Shown in pieces: positions 33,697 to 43,110 of a DNA stretch of 64,000 nucleotides (positions are counted from its first letter, which is position 1; the number at the start of each line of letters is the position of its first letter). The notes under the pieces were generated by a model that saw only the letters and a program-made list of their open reading frames with translations, made no database searches and was not told the origin of the DNA. A program made the translations under genes and the position numbers. Origin of the DNA: CAYRSS01 sp964426945 (lineage in GTDB: Bacteria > Planctomycetota > Phycisphaerae > UBA1845); contig CAYRSS010000010.1 in NCBI GenBank assembly GCA_964426945.1, positions 1 to 64,000 of the forward strand. Reading direction: 5' to 3'.

Positions 33697-34470
33697 TCAA
33701 CCCCCGTTGAGGATCCGCAGAAATGCCTCGACCGTCGCCGCATCAGCCGGGTTGGAGATGACATCCACGCCCGTTCGTGACCGAATGATGCCGATCGGGA
33801 CGTCGGGCAGGTCGAGCAATGATTCGAAGGCCGAGGCCTGCTCCGGCCTCAGGTTGATCGAGGTGCGCGCCGTCCACGCGGGCGCGTCACTGCGGAGTTG
33901 GAGGTCGATATCCCCGGGCCGCATCCCGCGATAACGGGAAATCAGGTCGGCAAACCGCTTGACGATTCTCACCTCGTCGGGATCGCCCGAGAGCGTGATT
34001 GCTTCGTAGTGGCGGGTGACGATGACCTTGACGTGGCTGGGAGCCAGCAGGTCAGCAACCAGGCGCGCCTTGTCGGCGTCGAGCGCGATGCGGACCGTGG
34101 TCGACGGTTGCCGGTCGGCGGACGCGCCACTTGGCGTGGAACCCACCTGCCGGGGCGCGGCCGGTGCCCTCGGCGGCCTGGTGATCAGTTCGTTGACACG
34201 CGGGATCTGGTGCCAGGCATGATGTGGCTGGAAACGCTGACGCTCGTGAGCGCGTCGTACGACGAGCGTCGTCCACAGCCCCCCGACGCCGGCCAGCATG
34301 CCCAGCAGCAGCACCACTCCCCAGGCGCGACCGCGCGCAGCCCGCTGCGGCGCTCGACCGCGGGGCAGCGCCGGCGGCAGCGGCGCCTCGCTCAGCGCGT
34401 GACCGCACATAGCACAATACCGCGCGAACGGCCGGTTGCTGTGGCAGCAGTGGCTACAAGGCTGCATCAT
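33697..34470 (-). CDS. Zinc-ribbon membrane protein of unknown function
   Basis: 257 residues. N-terminal double zinc ribbon (CSHCCHSNRPFARYCAMCGH), one transmembrane helix at about 48-68 (GVVLLLGMLAGVGGLWTTLV), then a soluble C-terminal domain of about 150 residues (VRIALDADKARLVADLLAPS, LISRYRGMRPGDIDLQLRS). Thus the zinc ribbon should face the cytoplasm. A perfect TATAAT is present about 40 bases upstream and GAGGTGG about 6 bases before the ATG. Family not recognised. Confidence 0.72.
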   Translation of the reverse strand: MMQPCSHCCHSNRPFARYCAMCGHALSEAPLPPALPRGRAPQRAARGRAWGVVLLLGMLAGVGGLWTTLVVRRAHERQRFQPHHAWHQIPRVNELITRPPRAPAAPRQVGSTPSGASADRQPSTTVRIALDADKARLVADLLAPSHVKVIVTRHYEAITLSGDPDEVRIVKRFADLISRYRGMRPGDIDLQLRSDAPAWTARTSINLRPEQASAFESLLDLPDVPIGIIRSRTGVDVISNPADAATVEAFLRILNGG

Positions 34471-34511
34471 GATCAGCCACCTCGCGCGGGCGACCCGCCC
34501 GCGGCTAGGGG

Positions 34512-34517
34512 ATTATA
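34512..34517 (-). promoter_or_regulatory. Perfect -10 element upstream of the zinc-ribbon gene
   Basis: TATAAT on the minus strand, 41 bases before the ATG. No clear -35 at 16-18 bases. Confidence 0.45.
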
Positions 34518-34619
34518 CCGCGCCGACGGCTGCCTGACCCGGCCGTTTCGCGCTGCAATCGAATTCACAGGCTACGCAGCCGCTCGCGGGACCTCGGGCC
34601 ATCGAGGACGAGCCTTGTC

Positions 34620-37331
34620 CTAGGTGTATTTCTCCTTCCACGCCTGCAGAAGTTTGAGCGCCTCGAGCGGCGGAGTCGCGTCGGGATCGACCGACCGGAG
34701 TGCGGCGATCAACTCCTCCGCCGGATCGGTGAAGAGGGGTAACTGGCCATCGTCGCGCGTCCGCCCGCGGGCCAGCTGCGGCGATCGGCTCTCGCGCGAA
34801 AAGCCTCGCTGGAGTTCGTCGAGAATCTCCCGACTACGGCGGACCACAGGCTTGGGCACGCCCGCCAGCCGGGCGACGTGAATGCCGTAGCTCTGGCTGG
34901 CGGCGCCCGGCACGATGCGGTGCAGGAAGACGATGCCCGCCTCGTGGCGATCTTCGGCGGGTACCTCCCGCACGGCGACGTTGCAGTTCCGTACGCCCTT
35001 GAGCAATTCGGCCAGTTCGGTCATTTCGTGGTAATGAGTGGCGACGAGCGCCCGGCAGCCGATCCGGCTGGCCAGGTGTTCGGTGATCGCCCAGGCGAGT
35101 GAGAGACCGTCAAACGTGCTCGTGCCGCGCCCCAATTCGTCCAGGACGACGAGCGAGTCTTTCGTCGCGCTGTGCAGGATCAGGGCCGCCTCGGTCATTT
35201 CCACCATGAAGGTGGATTGGCCGCGCATGATCTCGTCCGAAGCGCCGACGCGCGCGAAGACCCGATCGACCAGCGAGAGCGTCATGGCCTTGGCAGGGAC
35301 GAACGAACCCGTCTGGGCGAGAATGGTGAGCAGCGCGACCTGGCGGATGTACGTGCTCTTGCCGGCCATGTTCGGTCCCGTGATCACGTAGAGCCGCGCC
35401 TCTGCCGCATCGAAGAGCGTGTCATTGGGCACGAACGAATCCGCCAGCACCTGGTCGAGCACGGGGTGCCGACCGTCGCGGATCTCCAGCCGGCCGTCGC
35501 TGACGATCTCCGGGCGGCAGTAGGCGCGGGTGGCGGCCAGCTCGGCCAGTCCCGCGAGGCAGTCGAGCCGGCCCACGGCGTCGGCCGCCCGCAGGATCGC
35601 GTCGCACCGCGCCGCGGTCGCCTGGCGCAGCTGCTCGAACAGGTCGTACTCCCGCTCGTTGGCACGCTCCTGCGCCGTGAGCACCTCGGATTCGAACTTC
35701 TTCAGCTCATCGGTGATGTAGCGCTCGGCGTTCTTGACCGTCTGTCGCCGCACGTAGTCGGCGGGGACTTCGCCGCGTTGCGCGTTGGTGATCTCGATGT
35801 AGTATCCGAATACGCGGTTGAACCCGACTTTCAGACCCGCGATGCCGGTGCGCTGGATCTCCCGGCGCTGGTACTCGGCGAGCCACTGCTGCCCGTTCAC
35901 CGCCATGGCGCGGAGGCGGTCGAGCTCCGCGTCGAACCCGTCGGCGATGATCCCCCCCTCGCGAAGGGTGTTGGCCGGCTCTTCGCGTACCGATCGCCCG
36001 AGCAGCTCGGCGAGGTCGTCGAGCCCGCCGAGCCGCTCAGCCGCATCGCAGAGGATGGCCGCCCGGCTGGCGGCCGCCTCCGCGGCGAGTTCGGGCAGTA
36101 CGGCCAGCGACAGCGCCATGCCACGCAGGTCGCGCGGCGTGGCCCGGGCCATCGCCGTGCGCGAGGCGATTCGCTCTATGTCGGCCATGGATCGCAGCCG
36201 CTTGCGCAGCCGTCCCCGCGCGGCGTCGTTATCCCGCAACCAGCCGATGGCGTCCTGCCGGCGGCCGATCTCGGCGGCGTCCCGCAGCGGGGCACACAGC
36301 CACTGGCGCAGTCGCCGCGCGCCGATGGGATGCACCGTCCGATCGACAGCATGCACCAGCGAGCCCTCGCGCGAGCCGCCGCGCAGCGTTCGGTCAATCT
36401 CGAGGGCTCGCCAAGTGCTGTGATCAATCAGCACGTGTTGTTCGCTGGACTGCGAGGCGATAGTCGTGATGTGTCCCAGCGTGTTGCGCTGCGTTTCGCG
36501 CAGGTACTGGATGATGGCGCCCGCCGCACACAGCGAGAGCGTTATCGTCTCGTGACCGAAACCGGCGAGCGTGGCGACGCCGAAGTGCTCCTTCAGCGAA
36601 ACCTCCGCCTGGTAGGGTGACAGCTCGTGGAGTGGCCGACGTGAGATCGCCGCGCCGGTGATCTCGCGCAACTGGGTAGCAACCGCCGCCGAGGGGCTGT
36701 CACGCTCGTCGTCAATAAGCACTTCGGCGGGTCGAAGTCGGACGAGTTCATCGAGAAGGCCCGTAGGACCCACCTCGTAGACCGCCAGGCGGCCGCTGGC
36801 GAGTTCGACCGTGGCCAGCCCGGCCCCGCCACCGCGAAGGCAGACGCATGCGAGGATGTTCTCGTCGTGCTCGTCCAGCAGCGAGTCTTCGGTGAGCGTG
36901 CCCGCGGTCACGATCCGCACGACATCGCGCCGAATGACACCCACCGCCTGCTTGGGATCCTCAAGCTGCTCGGAAATCGCCACCCGGTGGCCCGCCGCGA
37001 CGAGTTTCGCGAGATAGCCCTCCAGCGCGTGGTAGGGGATGCCCGCCAGCGGGATGGGGTTGGAGTCTTTGTTCCGCGACGTCAGCGTAATCCCCAGCAC
37101 GCGCGAGCAGAGCACGGCGTCGTCGAAGAAGGTCTCGTAGAAGTCGCCCATGCGAAACAGGAGCACTGCATCGCCGACCCGCTTCTTCTGCTCCACGTAC
37201 TGGCGCATCGCGGGCGTCAGCCGGGCGTCATCGATCGACGCGGGCGGCGGCTTTGCGGCGACGGGCGGGGTTTCGATGGATGGTTCGGCGGCCAAGCGTT
37301 CGGGCTCCATCCGGGGCATCCGGCCCTGCAT
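34620..37331 (-). CDS. mutS: DNA mismatch repair protein MutS
   Basis: 903 residues. MutS dimers bind mispaired bases and recruit MutL. Seen: mismatch-reading Phe-x-Glu (GDFYETF, Phe64/Glu66), connector and lever regions, Walker A GPNMAGKSTYIRQV, Walker B LVVLDELGRGTSTFDG, and the C-terminal helix-turn-helix and tail (PDATPPLEALKLLQAWKEKY). An N-terminal extension of about 35 residues precedes the conserved MRQYVEQKK line, so the true start may be a little later than 37331. It is divergent from mnmA. No mutL is in the window. Confidence 0.95.
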   Translation of the reverse strand: MQGRMPRMEPERLAAEPSIETPPVAAKPPPASIDDARLTPAMRQYVEQKKRVGDAVLLFRMGDFYETFFDDAVLCSRVLGITLTSRNKDSNPIPLAGIPYHALEGYLAKLVAAGHRVAISEQLEDPKQAVGVIRRDVVRIVTAGTLTEDSLLDEHDENILACVCLRGGGAGLATVELASGRLAVYEVGPTGLLDELVRLRPAEVLIDDERDSPSAAVATQLREITGAAISRRPLHELSPYQAEVSLKEHFGVATLAGFGHETITLSLCAAGAIIQYLRETQRNTLGHITTIASQSSEQHVLIDHSTWRALEIDRTLRGGSREGSLVHAVDRTVHPIGARRLRQWLCAPLRDAAEIGRRQDAIGWLRDNDAARGRLRKRLRSMADIERIASRTAMARATPRDLRGMALSLAVLPELAAEAAASRAAILCDAAERLGGLDDLAELLGRSVREEPANTLREGGIIADGFDAELDRLRAMAVNGQQWLAEYQRREIQRTGIAGLKVGFNRVFGYYIEITNAQRGEVPADYVRRQTVKNAERYITDELKKFESEVLTAQERANEREYDLFEQLRQATAARCDAILRAADAVGRLDCLAGLAELAATRAYCRPEIVSDGRLEIRDGRHPVLDQVLADSFVPNDTLFDAAEARLYVITGPNMAGKSTYIRQVALLTILAQTGSFVPAKAMTLSLVDRVFARVGASDEIMRGQSTFMVEMTEAALILHSATKDSLVVLDELGRGTSTFDGLSLAWAITEHLASRIGCRALVATHYHEMTELAELLKGVRNCNVAVREVPAEDRHEAGIVFLHRIVPGAASQSYGIHVARLAGVPKPVVRRSREILDELQRGFSRESRSPQLARGRTRDDGQLPLFTDPAEELIAALRSVDPDATPPLEALKLLQAWKEKYT

Positions 37332-37392
37332 GATAATCGCCGACGGCGTCCGGCTCCACGCCGTCGGCCTCGTCGTGGCCCTGCCGCGCGGG

Positions 37393-37398
37393 TATAAT
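37393..37398 (+). promoter_or_regulatory. Perfect -10 element directly before mnmA
   Basis: TATAAT ends 10 bases before the mnmA ATG, so transcription would begin about four bases before the start codon (nearly leaderless). No clear -35. Confidence 0.5.
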
Positions 37399-37408
37399 TC
37401 ACACGCCG

Positions 37409-38527
37409 ATGCTCCCGAACCGTGAAAAGGTGGTCGTCGCCATGAGCGGCGGCGTGGACTCCAGCGTCGCGGCGTGCCTCCTGCACGAGCAGGGCTACGA
37501 CGTGACCGGGCTGTTCATGCGCGTCGGCGCCGAGGCCGCGCCCGAGGAGGCTTGCGCTTCGCCTGCGGCCGAAGCGGCCCCGTCCCGCCGGGCGCACCAG
37601 GGCTGCTGCAGCGCCAACGACGCGGCCGATGCCCGGTTTGTCGCCGGTCGCCTCGGCGTGCCGTTCTACGCGCTGAATTTCCGCCAGGACTTTGACCGGA
37701 TCATCGACTACTTCGCCGACGAGTACGCCGAGGGCCGAACCCCCAACCCCTGCGTTGTGTGCAACAGCGACCTGAAGTTCGGGCGGATCGTCGACTACGC
37801 CGACAGCATCGGCGCGCGATGGATCGCAACAGGCCACTATGCCCGCATCGATCGCGCCGATGGCAGGGCGCGCCTCCTCTGCGGCGTGGATCAGGCCAAG
37901 GACCAGTCGTACGTGCTCTACGGTGTTGATCGCGCGGTGCTGGAGCGCGTTCTCTTTCCCGTCGGTCACCTGCCCAAGAGCGAAGTCCGCCGACTGGCGG
38001 CTCACTACGACCTGCCCAACCGGGACAAGCCCGACTCGGTCGAAATCTGCTTTGTGCCCGATCGCGACTATGCACGCGTCGTACGTGAGCGCCGCCCCGA
38101 CGCCTTCGAACCCGGCGACGTCACCGACACGGACGGCCGAAGGCTCGGCAGTCACGGCGGCGTGGCGAACTTCACCATCGGCCAGCGTCGCGGGCTGGGC
38201 ATCGCCGCGGGGCGCCCGGTCTATGTCACTTCCCTGAACGTCGCGGAGCGGCGCGTCGTCCTCGGCGACGTGGAGCACCTGCTCCGTTCATCGCTCACGG
38301 CCGATCGCGTCAACTTCCTCGTCGAACCGACCAGTGCCTCGTTTCGCGCCGGTGTTAAGATCCGCTATCTGCATGCCGCGGCGACGGCGACGGTTCACGT
38401 CCTGCCCGGCGCGCGGGTGCTCGTGGAGTTCGACGAGCCGCAACGCGCTGTCACTCCCGGGCAGGCCGCCGTCTTCTACGACGGCGAGGTCGTACTCGGC
38501 GGTGGTTGGATCAGCGGAGAGCACTAG
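37409..38527 (+). CDS. mnmA: tRNA-specific 2-thiouridylase MnmA
   Basis: 372 residues. Installs the 2-thio group on wobble U34 of Lys, Glu and Gln tRNAs. P-loop SGGVDSS at 13-19; catalytic cysteines Cys118 (NPCVVCN) and Cys214 (VEICFV); PP-loop and C-terminal barrel domains complete (NFTIGQRRGLGIA). A 20-residue Ala/Pro-rich insertion with three Cys (about 49-67) is longer than in E. coli MnmA. A TATAAT 10 bases before the ATG suggests a leaderless transcript. Its 3' end overlaps the convergent hisD gene by 17 bases. Confidence 0.93.
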   Translation: MLPNREKVVVAMSGGVDSSVAACLLHEQGYDVTGLFMRVGAEAAPEEACASPAAEAAPSRRAHQGCCSANDAADARFVAGRLGVPFYALNFRQDFDRIIDYFADEYAEGRTPNPCVVCNSDLKFGRIVDYADSIGARWIATGHYARIDRADGRARLLCGVDQAKDQSYVLYGVDRAVLERVLFPVGHLPKSEVRRLAAHYDLPNRDKPDSVEICFVPDRDYARVVRERRPDAFEPGDVTDTDGRRLGSHGGVANFTIGQRRGLGIAAGRPVYVTSLNVAERRVVLGDVEHLLRSSLTADRVNFLVEPTSASFRAGVKIRYLHAAATATVHVLPGARVLVEFDEPQRAVTPGQAAVFYDGEVVLGGGWISGEH

Positions 38528-39800
38528 GCCCGCTGCTCGGGCGGGGCCGACGCGCGTCGGCGCTGCGGGCGTGCGCCTCAAGCCCTTCGAGTCGCGCTAG
38601 CGCCGCGGCGTCCTGCAGCAGTTGCGAATCCCCTGCGGTCTGGTCCATTTCCAGCCACGTCCGACATCGAAGGAAGGTCATCACCGAAAGCCCCGCCGTG
38701 AACCGCGCCGTACCGCCCGTGGGCAGGACGTGGTTCGGCCCCGCTCCGTAGTCGCCCAGGACCTCCGCAGAGGTGGCGCCGAGAAACAGCGACCCGCAGC
38801 TCGACAGGCGCTGCGACAGCGATCGGGGGTCCTCCACGTGGATGTGGAGATGCTCCGGCGCGATACGCTCGCAGGCTTCGATCGCCTCTTCGAGATCTGC
38901 CACCACAACCGCGAAGCTGCCGCGCAGCGCGGCCCGCGCGGTCTCCGCGGTGGGTAGGTCCGCCAGTTGCCGCTCGAGCTCCTCGTCCACGCGATCGGCG
39001 AGCCGCGCGTCGGTCGTGATCAGAATGGCTGATGCGTCCGGGTCATGCTCCGCCTGGGCCAGCAGGTCCGCGGCAATCAGGGCCGCGTCGCCGGAGTCGT
39101 TGGTCAGCACGACGAGTTCCGAGACGCCCGCGAGCATATCAATGGCCACGTCGGTGCTGACGACGTGCTTCGCCGCGGTCACGTAACGGTTGCCGGGCCC
39201 CACGATGATGTCGCACGCCGGGACTCCGCCGATGCCGTAGGCCATCGCTGCGATCGCTTGTGCCCCTCCGACCGTGAGCAGTCCCTCGACGCCCGCGACA
39301 GCTGCGGCAGCGAGCATGACCGTCGTGGGACGCGGCGACGCGGCCCATACCTCGCCGACGCCTGCCGCTCGGGCACTCACGGCGGTCATCAGCAGCGAGG
39401 AGGGCAGCGGATACCTGCCGCCGGGTGCGTAGCAGCCCGCCCGCGCGAGCGGAACCACGCGGTGTCCGGCCTTTCCACCGGGAACCTGGACCTCGAGCGC
39501 GTTCAGGCACGCCAGTTGGGCACGGGCGAACGCTTCAATCCGCGCGGCCGTGCGTTCCAGCACGGCGAGCGTTTCCGGGTCGATTCCGTCTCGGGCGTGA
39601 AGCAGCGCCGCGCGGTCTATCACCAGCGGAGCGCCCGCCCCGATATCACCAAGGCGCTCGGCGTGTGTCCGCAGCGCCGACTCGCCGCCATCGCGCACGT
39701 CGCGAACAATCCCGCGGGCGATCTCCAGTGTCGCATTATCGAACGGCTGTCGCCTGGCGCGGCCCAGTTTCGCCATGGTTGCGCGTGGAAGCGTCATCAT
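38511..39800 (-). CDS. hisD: Histidinol dehydrogenase
   Basis: 429 residues; last two steps of histidine synthesis (histidinol to histidine, NAD+). Conserved blocks: GPGNRYVTAAKHVV, SELVVLTND, zinc-ligand Gln/His in AQAEHDPD, the catalytic Glu-His in RIAPEHLHI, and zinc ligands in DYGAGPNHVLPTGG. Final gene of the his operon: its ATG overlaps the HisA-HisI-HisE stop by four bases (ATGA). The last 17 bases overlap mnmA on the other strand. The last 30 residues (RSADARRPRPSSGPSALR) are an unusual basic tail. Confidence 0.94.
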   Translation of the reverse strand: MMTLPRATMAKLGRARRQPFDNATLEIARGIVRDVRDGGESALRTHAERLGDIGAGAPLVIDRAALLHARDGIDPETLAVLERTAARIEAFARAQLACLNALEVQVPGGKAGHRVVPLARAGCYAPGGRYPLPSSLLMTAVSARAAGVGEVWAASPRPTTVMLAAAAVAGVEGLLTVGGAQAIAAMAYGIGGVPACDIIVGPGNRYVTAAKHVVSTDVAIDMLAGVSELVVLTNDSGDAALIAADLLAQAEHDPDASAILITTDARLADRVDEELERQLADLPTAETARAALRGSFAVVVADLEEAIEACERIAPEHLHIHVEDPRSLSQRLSSCGSLFLGATSAEVLGDYGAGPNHVLPTGGTARFTAGLSVMTFLRCRTWLEMDQTAGDSQLLQDAAALARLEGLEAHARSADARRPRPSSGPSALR

Positions 39801-41077
39801 GCAGCCCCTCCATCCTGCTCCGCCTTGGCGTCGCCGGGGCGTCGCGTGATTCGCGTGGCGCGACGGTCGAGCTCCGCCTCAACCTCGGCGAGCTTCACCC
39901 CCGCGCGCGTCATCGCCGTCAGTGCGAAGAAGAGGACGTCCGCGGTCTCGCAGCAGACATCGCCTGCGTTCGTCGCAGCGGCGAGCTCAGCCGCCTCCTC
40001 GCGGAGCTTGGCGGCGAGCAGCGCAGGGTCGTCGAATAATCGCCTCGCATAAGATCCGGCAGGCGCAGACTCGAACCGCTCAGCCAGCGTTCGAGCCAGG
40101 CGGGGCAGGCCTCCGTCCGCCCCCCAGCAGGTGCGGGTGTCGCGGTGACAGAATCCGGGGCCGGCCTGCCGCACCACAAACCGCAGCGCATCGCGGTCAC
40201 AATCAAGATCAATTCGCAGGAGCTTCTGCGTCGCGCCAGAGGTCTCGCCCTTGCGCCACAGGCCGCCGCGACGTCGCGACCAGTAGACGCCATGCCCGCA
40301 CTCCACGGCGGTTTGCAGACTTTCGAGGTTTGAGTAACAGAGCCCGAGCGCGACGCCGTGCTCATCGACAACGACCGTGGGCCAGAGGCCGTCCGGCCTG
40401 TCGCTGCACAGCGGTGCTGCGATGGCGTCTGCCAGCGAGAGCACGCCCTTGTACAGCGCCATCCCAACCTGCGCGTCGGCCCCGAGCCGATCGAGTTCGG
40501 CTACCTCGGCGGCGGTCGTGATCCCGCCGGCGATCGTGACGCGGGTATCACCCGCCGCTTCGATAATCGCCCCGACGGCGTCCATCCGACAGCCGCCCAT
40601 CCGTCCCTCACGCTCGACGAAGGTGACGAGGAAACCACCCACGAGATCGCGCAGCTCGGCGACTCGGTCGAGGACGCTCCGGCCGGTTCGGCTACGCCAG
40701 CCATCGACAACGACCTCGAGGTCAATCGCGTCGAGCGCGGCGATAACGCGGTCTTTCGGAAGCTGTGAAAGCACCTCTCGCGTGGCCATCGTGCCGAGCA
40801 CGACGCTTGTCGCGCCGGCGTCGAGCCAGGCGATCGCGCGTTCCAAGCTGCGAATCCCGCCGCCGACGCGGCAGCGGGCGATGGTGAGCAGGTCGCGAAT
40901 CGCCGCGGTGTTGTCTCCACGGGACAGCGCGGCGTCGAGATCCACCACGGCGACCTCACCGGCAACGCCGAAGCGCTGCGCGATGGGCCTCGGATCGCCG
41001 GCGTCGAATTCCATTGTCCGGCCGCCCACGAGCTGGACCGCCCGGCCGTTCATCAGGTCGATGGAAGGAATGATCAT
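39797..41077 (-). CDS. hisA: Trifunctional HisA-HisI-HisE fusion
   Basis: 426 residues carrying three enzymes of histidine synthesis in one chain. Residues 1-225 are HisA (ProFAR isomerase), a beta/alpha barrel with catalytic Asp7 and Asp125 and GGI phosphate loop. Residues about 227-320 are HisI (PR-AMP cyclohydrolase) with LWRKGETSGATQ and zinc cysteines 293, 310 and 317 (DCD, CHRDTRTC). Residues about 325-405 are HisE (PR-ATP pyrophosphohydrolase) with KLREEAAEL and ETADVLF. HisI and HisE are often fused, but fusion behind HisA is not one I know. All three catalytic sets are intact. The ATG overlaps the hisF stop by four bases, and the stop overlaps the hisD ATG by four. Steps 2, 3 and 4 of the pathway are thus in one polypeptide. 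Confidence 0.92.
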   Translation of the reverse strand: MIIPSIDLMNGRAVQLVGGRTMEFDAGDPRPIAQRFGVAGEVAVVDLDAALSRGDNTAAIRDLLTIARCRVGGGIRSLERAIAWLDAGATSVVLGTMATREVLSQLPKDRVIAALDAIDLEVVVDGWRSRTGRSVLDRVAELRDLVGGFLVTFVEREGRMGGCRMDAVGAIIEAAGDTRVTIAGGITTAAEVAELDRLGADAQVGMALYKGVLSLADAIAAPLCSDRPDGLWPTVVVDEHGVALGLCYSNLESLQTAVECGHGVYWSRRRGGLWRKGETSGATQKLLRIDLDCDRDALRFVVRQAGPGFCHRDTRTCWGADGGLPRLARTLAERFESAPAGSYARRLFDDPALLAAKLREEAAELAAATNAGDVCCETADVLFFALTAMTRAGVKLAEVEAELDRRATRITRRPGDAKAEQDGGAA

Positions 41078-41886
41078 CGTCGCACCTCCACGCCGGCCGC
41101 AGCCAGTTCCGTCTTGATCGAAGCGACCGAGTGCAGGCCGTCGTGGAAGATCCCCGCAGCCAGCACGGCGTCAGCGCCGGCACGTATGGCCGCGATCATG
41201 TGGGCGGCGCTTGCGGCGCCGCCGGAGGCGACAACCGGCACGCGCACCGCGGTGGCGATGGCGCGGATCAGTTCGACGTCGTAGCCCGCCCGAGTTCCGT
41301 CGCGATCCCAGCTGGTCAAAAGGATCTCGCCTGCCCCGCGACGGGCACCCTCGGACGCCCAACCTACGGCGTCGTGGCCGGTGCGAGTCTGACCCGCATG
41401 CGTTACGACTTCCCAGAAGCGGATGGGCGGCTGATCGTCGAACGACTCCCCCATCGCCAGGCAGGGGGGAGACGCGCCGACCGGCCGCTCCCCCGCGTCG
41501 ATAGCCAGGACCACACATTGGCAGCCGAACCGGTCGGCCAGACGATTCAATAGCCCGGGATCTTCCACGGCGGCCGTGTTGACACCAACCTTGTCTGCGC
41601 CGGCCTCAAGCAGCGCTGCGGCGTCCTCCACCGTCCGGACACCACCGCCCACGGTCAACGGGATCGACAGCGCCTCGCGGACCGCGCGGACCGTCTCGAG
41701 TCGGTGGGTCCGGCCTTCGTTGGTGGCCGAAACATCCAGGAGCACAAGTTCGTCGGCGCCTTGTCCCTGATAGACCAGGGCGAGCTCGACGGGAGACCCC
41801 GCGTCCCGCAGCCCGGCGAAGCGCACTCCTTTCACGACGCGGCCGTCGCGGCAGTCGAGGCACGGAATGACACGGCGGACGAGCAT
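41074..41886 (-). CDS. hisF: Imidazole glycerol phosphate synthase, cyclase subunit
   Basis: 270 residues from Met 41886. Beta/alpha barrel with catalytic Asp in IPCLDCRDGRVVKGV (Asp11-equivalent) and AIDAGER (Asp130-equivalent), and VGGGVRT and ASGGAAS phosphate loops. There is a short extra loop (PVGASPPCLAMGESFDDQ) after the second Asp, compared with typical HisF. Works with HisH, encoded immediately upstream, whose stop overlaps this ATG by one base (TGATG). Confidence 0.94.
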   Translation of the reverse strand: MLVRRVIPCLDCRDGRVVKGVRFAGLRDAGSPVELALVYQGQGADELVLLDVSATNEGRTHRLETVRAVREALSIPLTVGGGVRTVEDAAALLEAGADKVGVNTAAVEDPGLLNRLADRFGCQCVVLAIDAGERPVGASPPCLAMGESFDDQPPIRFWEVVTHAGQTRTGHDAVGWASEGARRGAGEILLTSWDRDGTRAGYDVELIRAIATAVRVPVVASGGAASAAHMIAAIRAGADAVLAAGIFHDGLHSVASIKTELAAAGVEVRR

Positions 41887-42488
41887 CAGCGGGCATCTCC
41901 GCGCAGCCAGCGTTTGATCAGGTCGGCGCCGAACTCGCCGGACAGCTCCGGGTGGAATTGGCAGGCGACCACGCCGCCGCGCTCCATGGCAGAGACGAAA
42001 CCGACTCCGTGTTCGGTCCGGGCCCATCGCCAACCGGCAGGCGCGTCGACGAGGCAGTACGAGTTGGCGAAATAAGCGAAACCCGACGCCAGCACGCGAC
42101 AGCTCGAGTCGGCGTCCACCCTGTTCCAGCCAAGCTGCGGCACGCGAACGTCTCCCGCAAATCGCCGGGCGACGGCCGGGACGACGCCGAGGCCCGCAGC
42201 CCCCGGCGATTCCTCGCTACCGGCGCCGAGCAACTGCATCCCCAGACAGATCGCCAGGGTCGCGCGCTCCGCGGCGATGCGCCGGCGGAGGACGTCGAGC
42301 AGCCCCAGCCGTTCCAGCCGACCGGCGACAGCCCCGAACGCCCCGACGCCCGGCAGTACGACGTGGTCGGCTGCATCAAGTTCCGAGGCGCTGCTCGAGA
42401 GCCTCGGCGACGCGCCGCAGCGCGCCAGCGCCGAGATGACCGAGGCCGTGTTGGCTGACCCCGTCGCCACCACGAGAACCTCACGCAT
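41886..42488 (-). CDS. hisH: Imidazole glycerol phosphate synthase, glutamine amidotransferase subunit
   Basis: 200 residues from Met 42488. Class I glutaminase that feeds ammonia to HisF. Catalytic Cys in AICLGMQLLG, His and Glu in CQFHPELSGEFG, and the VLPGVGAFG and FANSYCLVD lines are present; in the last, Ala-Asn replaces the usual Val-His before Ser-Tyr. The start lies eight bases inside the end of hisB. Confidence 0.92.
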   Translation of the reverse strand: MREVLVVATGSANTASVISALARCGASPRLSSSASELDAADHVVLPGVGAFGAVAGRLERLGLLDVLRRRIAAERATLAICLGMQLLGAGSEESPGAAGLGVVPAVARRFAGDVRVPQLGWNRVDADSSCRVLASGFAYFANSYCLVDAPAGWRWARTEHGVGFVSAMERGGVVACQFHPELSGEFGADLIKRWLRGDAR

Positions 42489-43110
42489 GGTCGTCGCTCC
42501 CGGCGCCACCCTTGCTTCCAGGGCGGAGCGTGCCCTTGGTGCTGGGCACGTCTGAGCTGCCGCGATGAGCCACGGCCTGGCGCAGCGCCAGGGCGAACGC
42601 CTTGAACGCGGCCTCGATGCGATGGTGATCGTTCGAGGCGCGGAGCAGGTCGAGGTGGAGCGTCAGATTTGCAGCCATGGCCAGCGAAGCAAAGAAGTGC
42701 GACACATTCTCGCACGACAGCCCGCCCACCGCGTCGCGTTGCAGCCGCAGATCGATCGTGGCGTGTGGTCGGCCCGAGAGGTCGATCACTGCGCGGACGA
42801 GCGCCTCATCCAGCGGTGCGTAGGCGTAGCCGAAGCGGGTGACGCCGCCGCGGTCGCCGAGCGCCTCGTGGAGCGCTCCGCCGATCGCGAGGGCACAGTC
42901 CTCGACCGTGTGATGATCATCCACGTGCAGGTCACCGTGGCAGGCAAGCGTCAGACTCAGCCCGCCATGACGGGCGAGCGCCGCCAGCATGTGGTCCAGG
43001 AATCCGATCCCGGTCGTGACGGAGGAACCCCCGTCGCCGTCAAGGACAAGCTCGCCGGTTATCTGCGTCTCACTGGTTCTGCGGTCGAATCGCGCGCGGC
43101 GAATGATCAT
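42481..43110 (-). CDS. hisB: Imidazoleglycerol-phosphate dehydratase
   Basis: 209 residues; dehydrates imidazole glycerol phosphate. Manganese-binding histidine motifs are intact: GFLDHML, DHHTVEDCA, FGYAYAPLDEALV, and HHRIEAAFKAFALALRQA. It is the dehydratase domain only, without the N-terminal phosphatase found in enterobacterial HisB. Overlaps hisC by four bases (ATGA) upstream and hisH by eight downstream. The C-terminus carries a short Ser/Gly-rich tail. Confidence 0.94.
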   Translation of the reverse strand: MIIRRARFDRRTSETQITGELVLDGDGGSSVTTGIGFLDHMLAALARHGGLSLTLACHGDLHVDDHHTVEDCALAIGGALHEALGDRGGVTRFGYAYAPLDEALVRAVIDLSGRPHATIDLRLQRDAVGGLSCENVSHFFASLAMAANLTLHLDLLRASNDHHRIEAAFKAFALALRQAVAHRGSSDVPSTKGTLRPGSKGGAGSDDHA

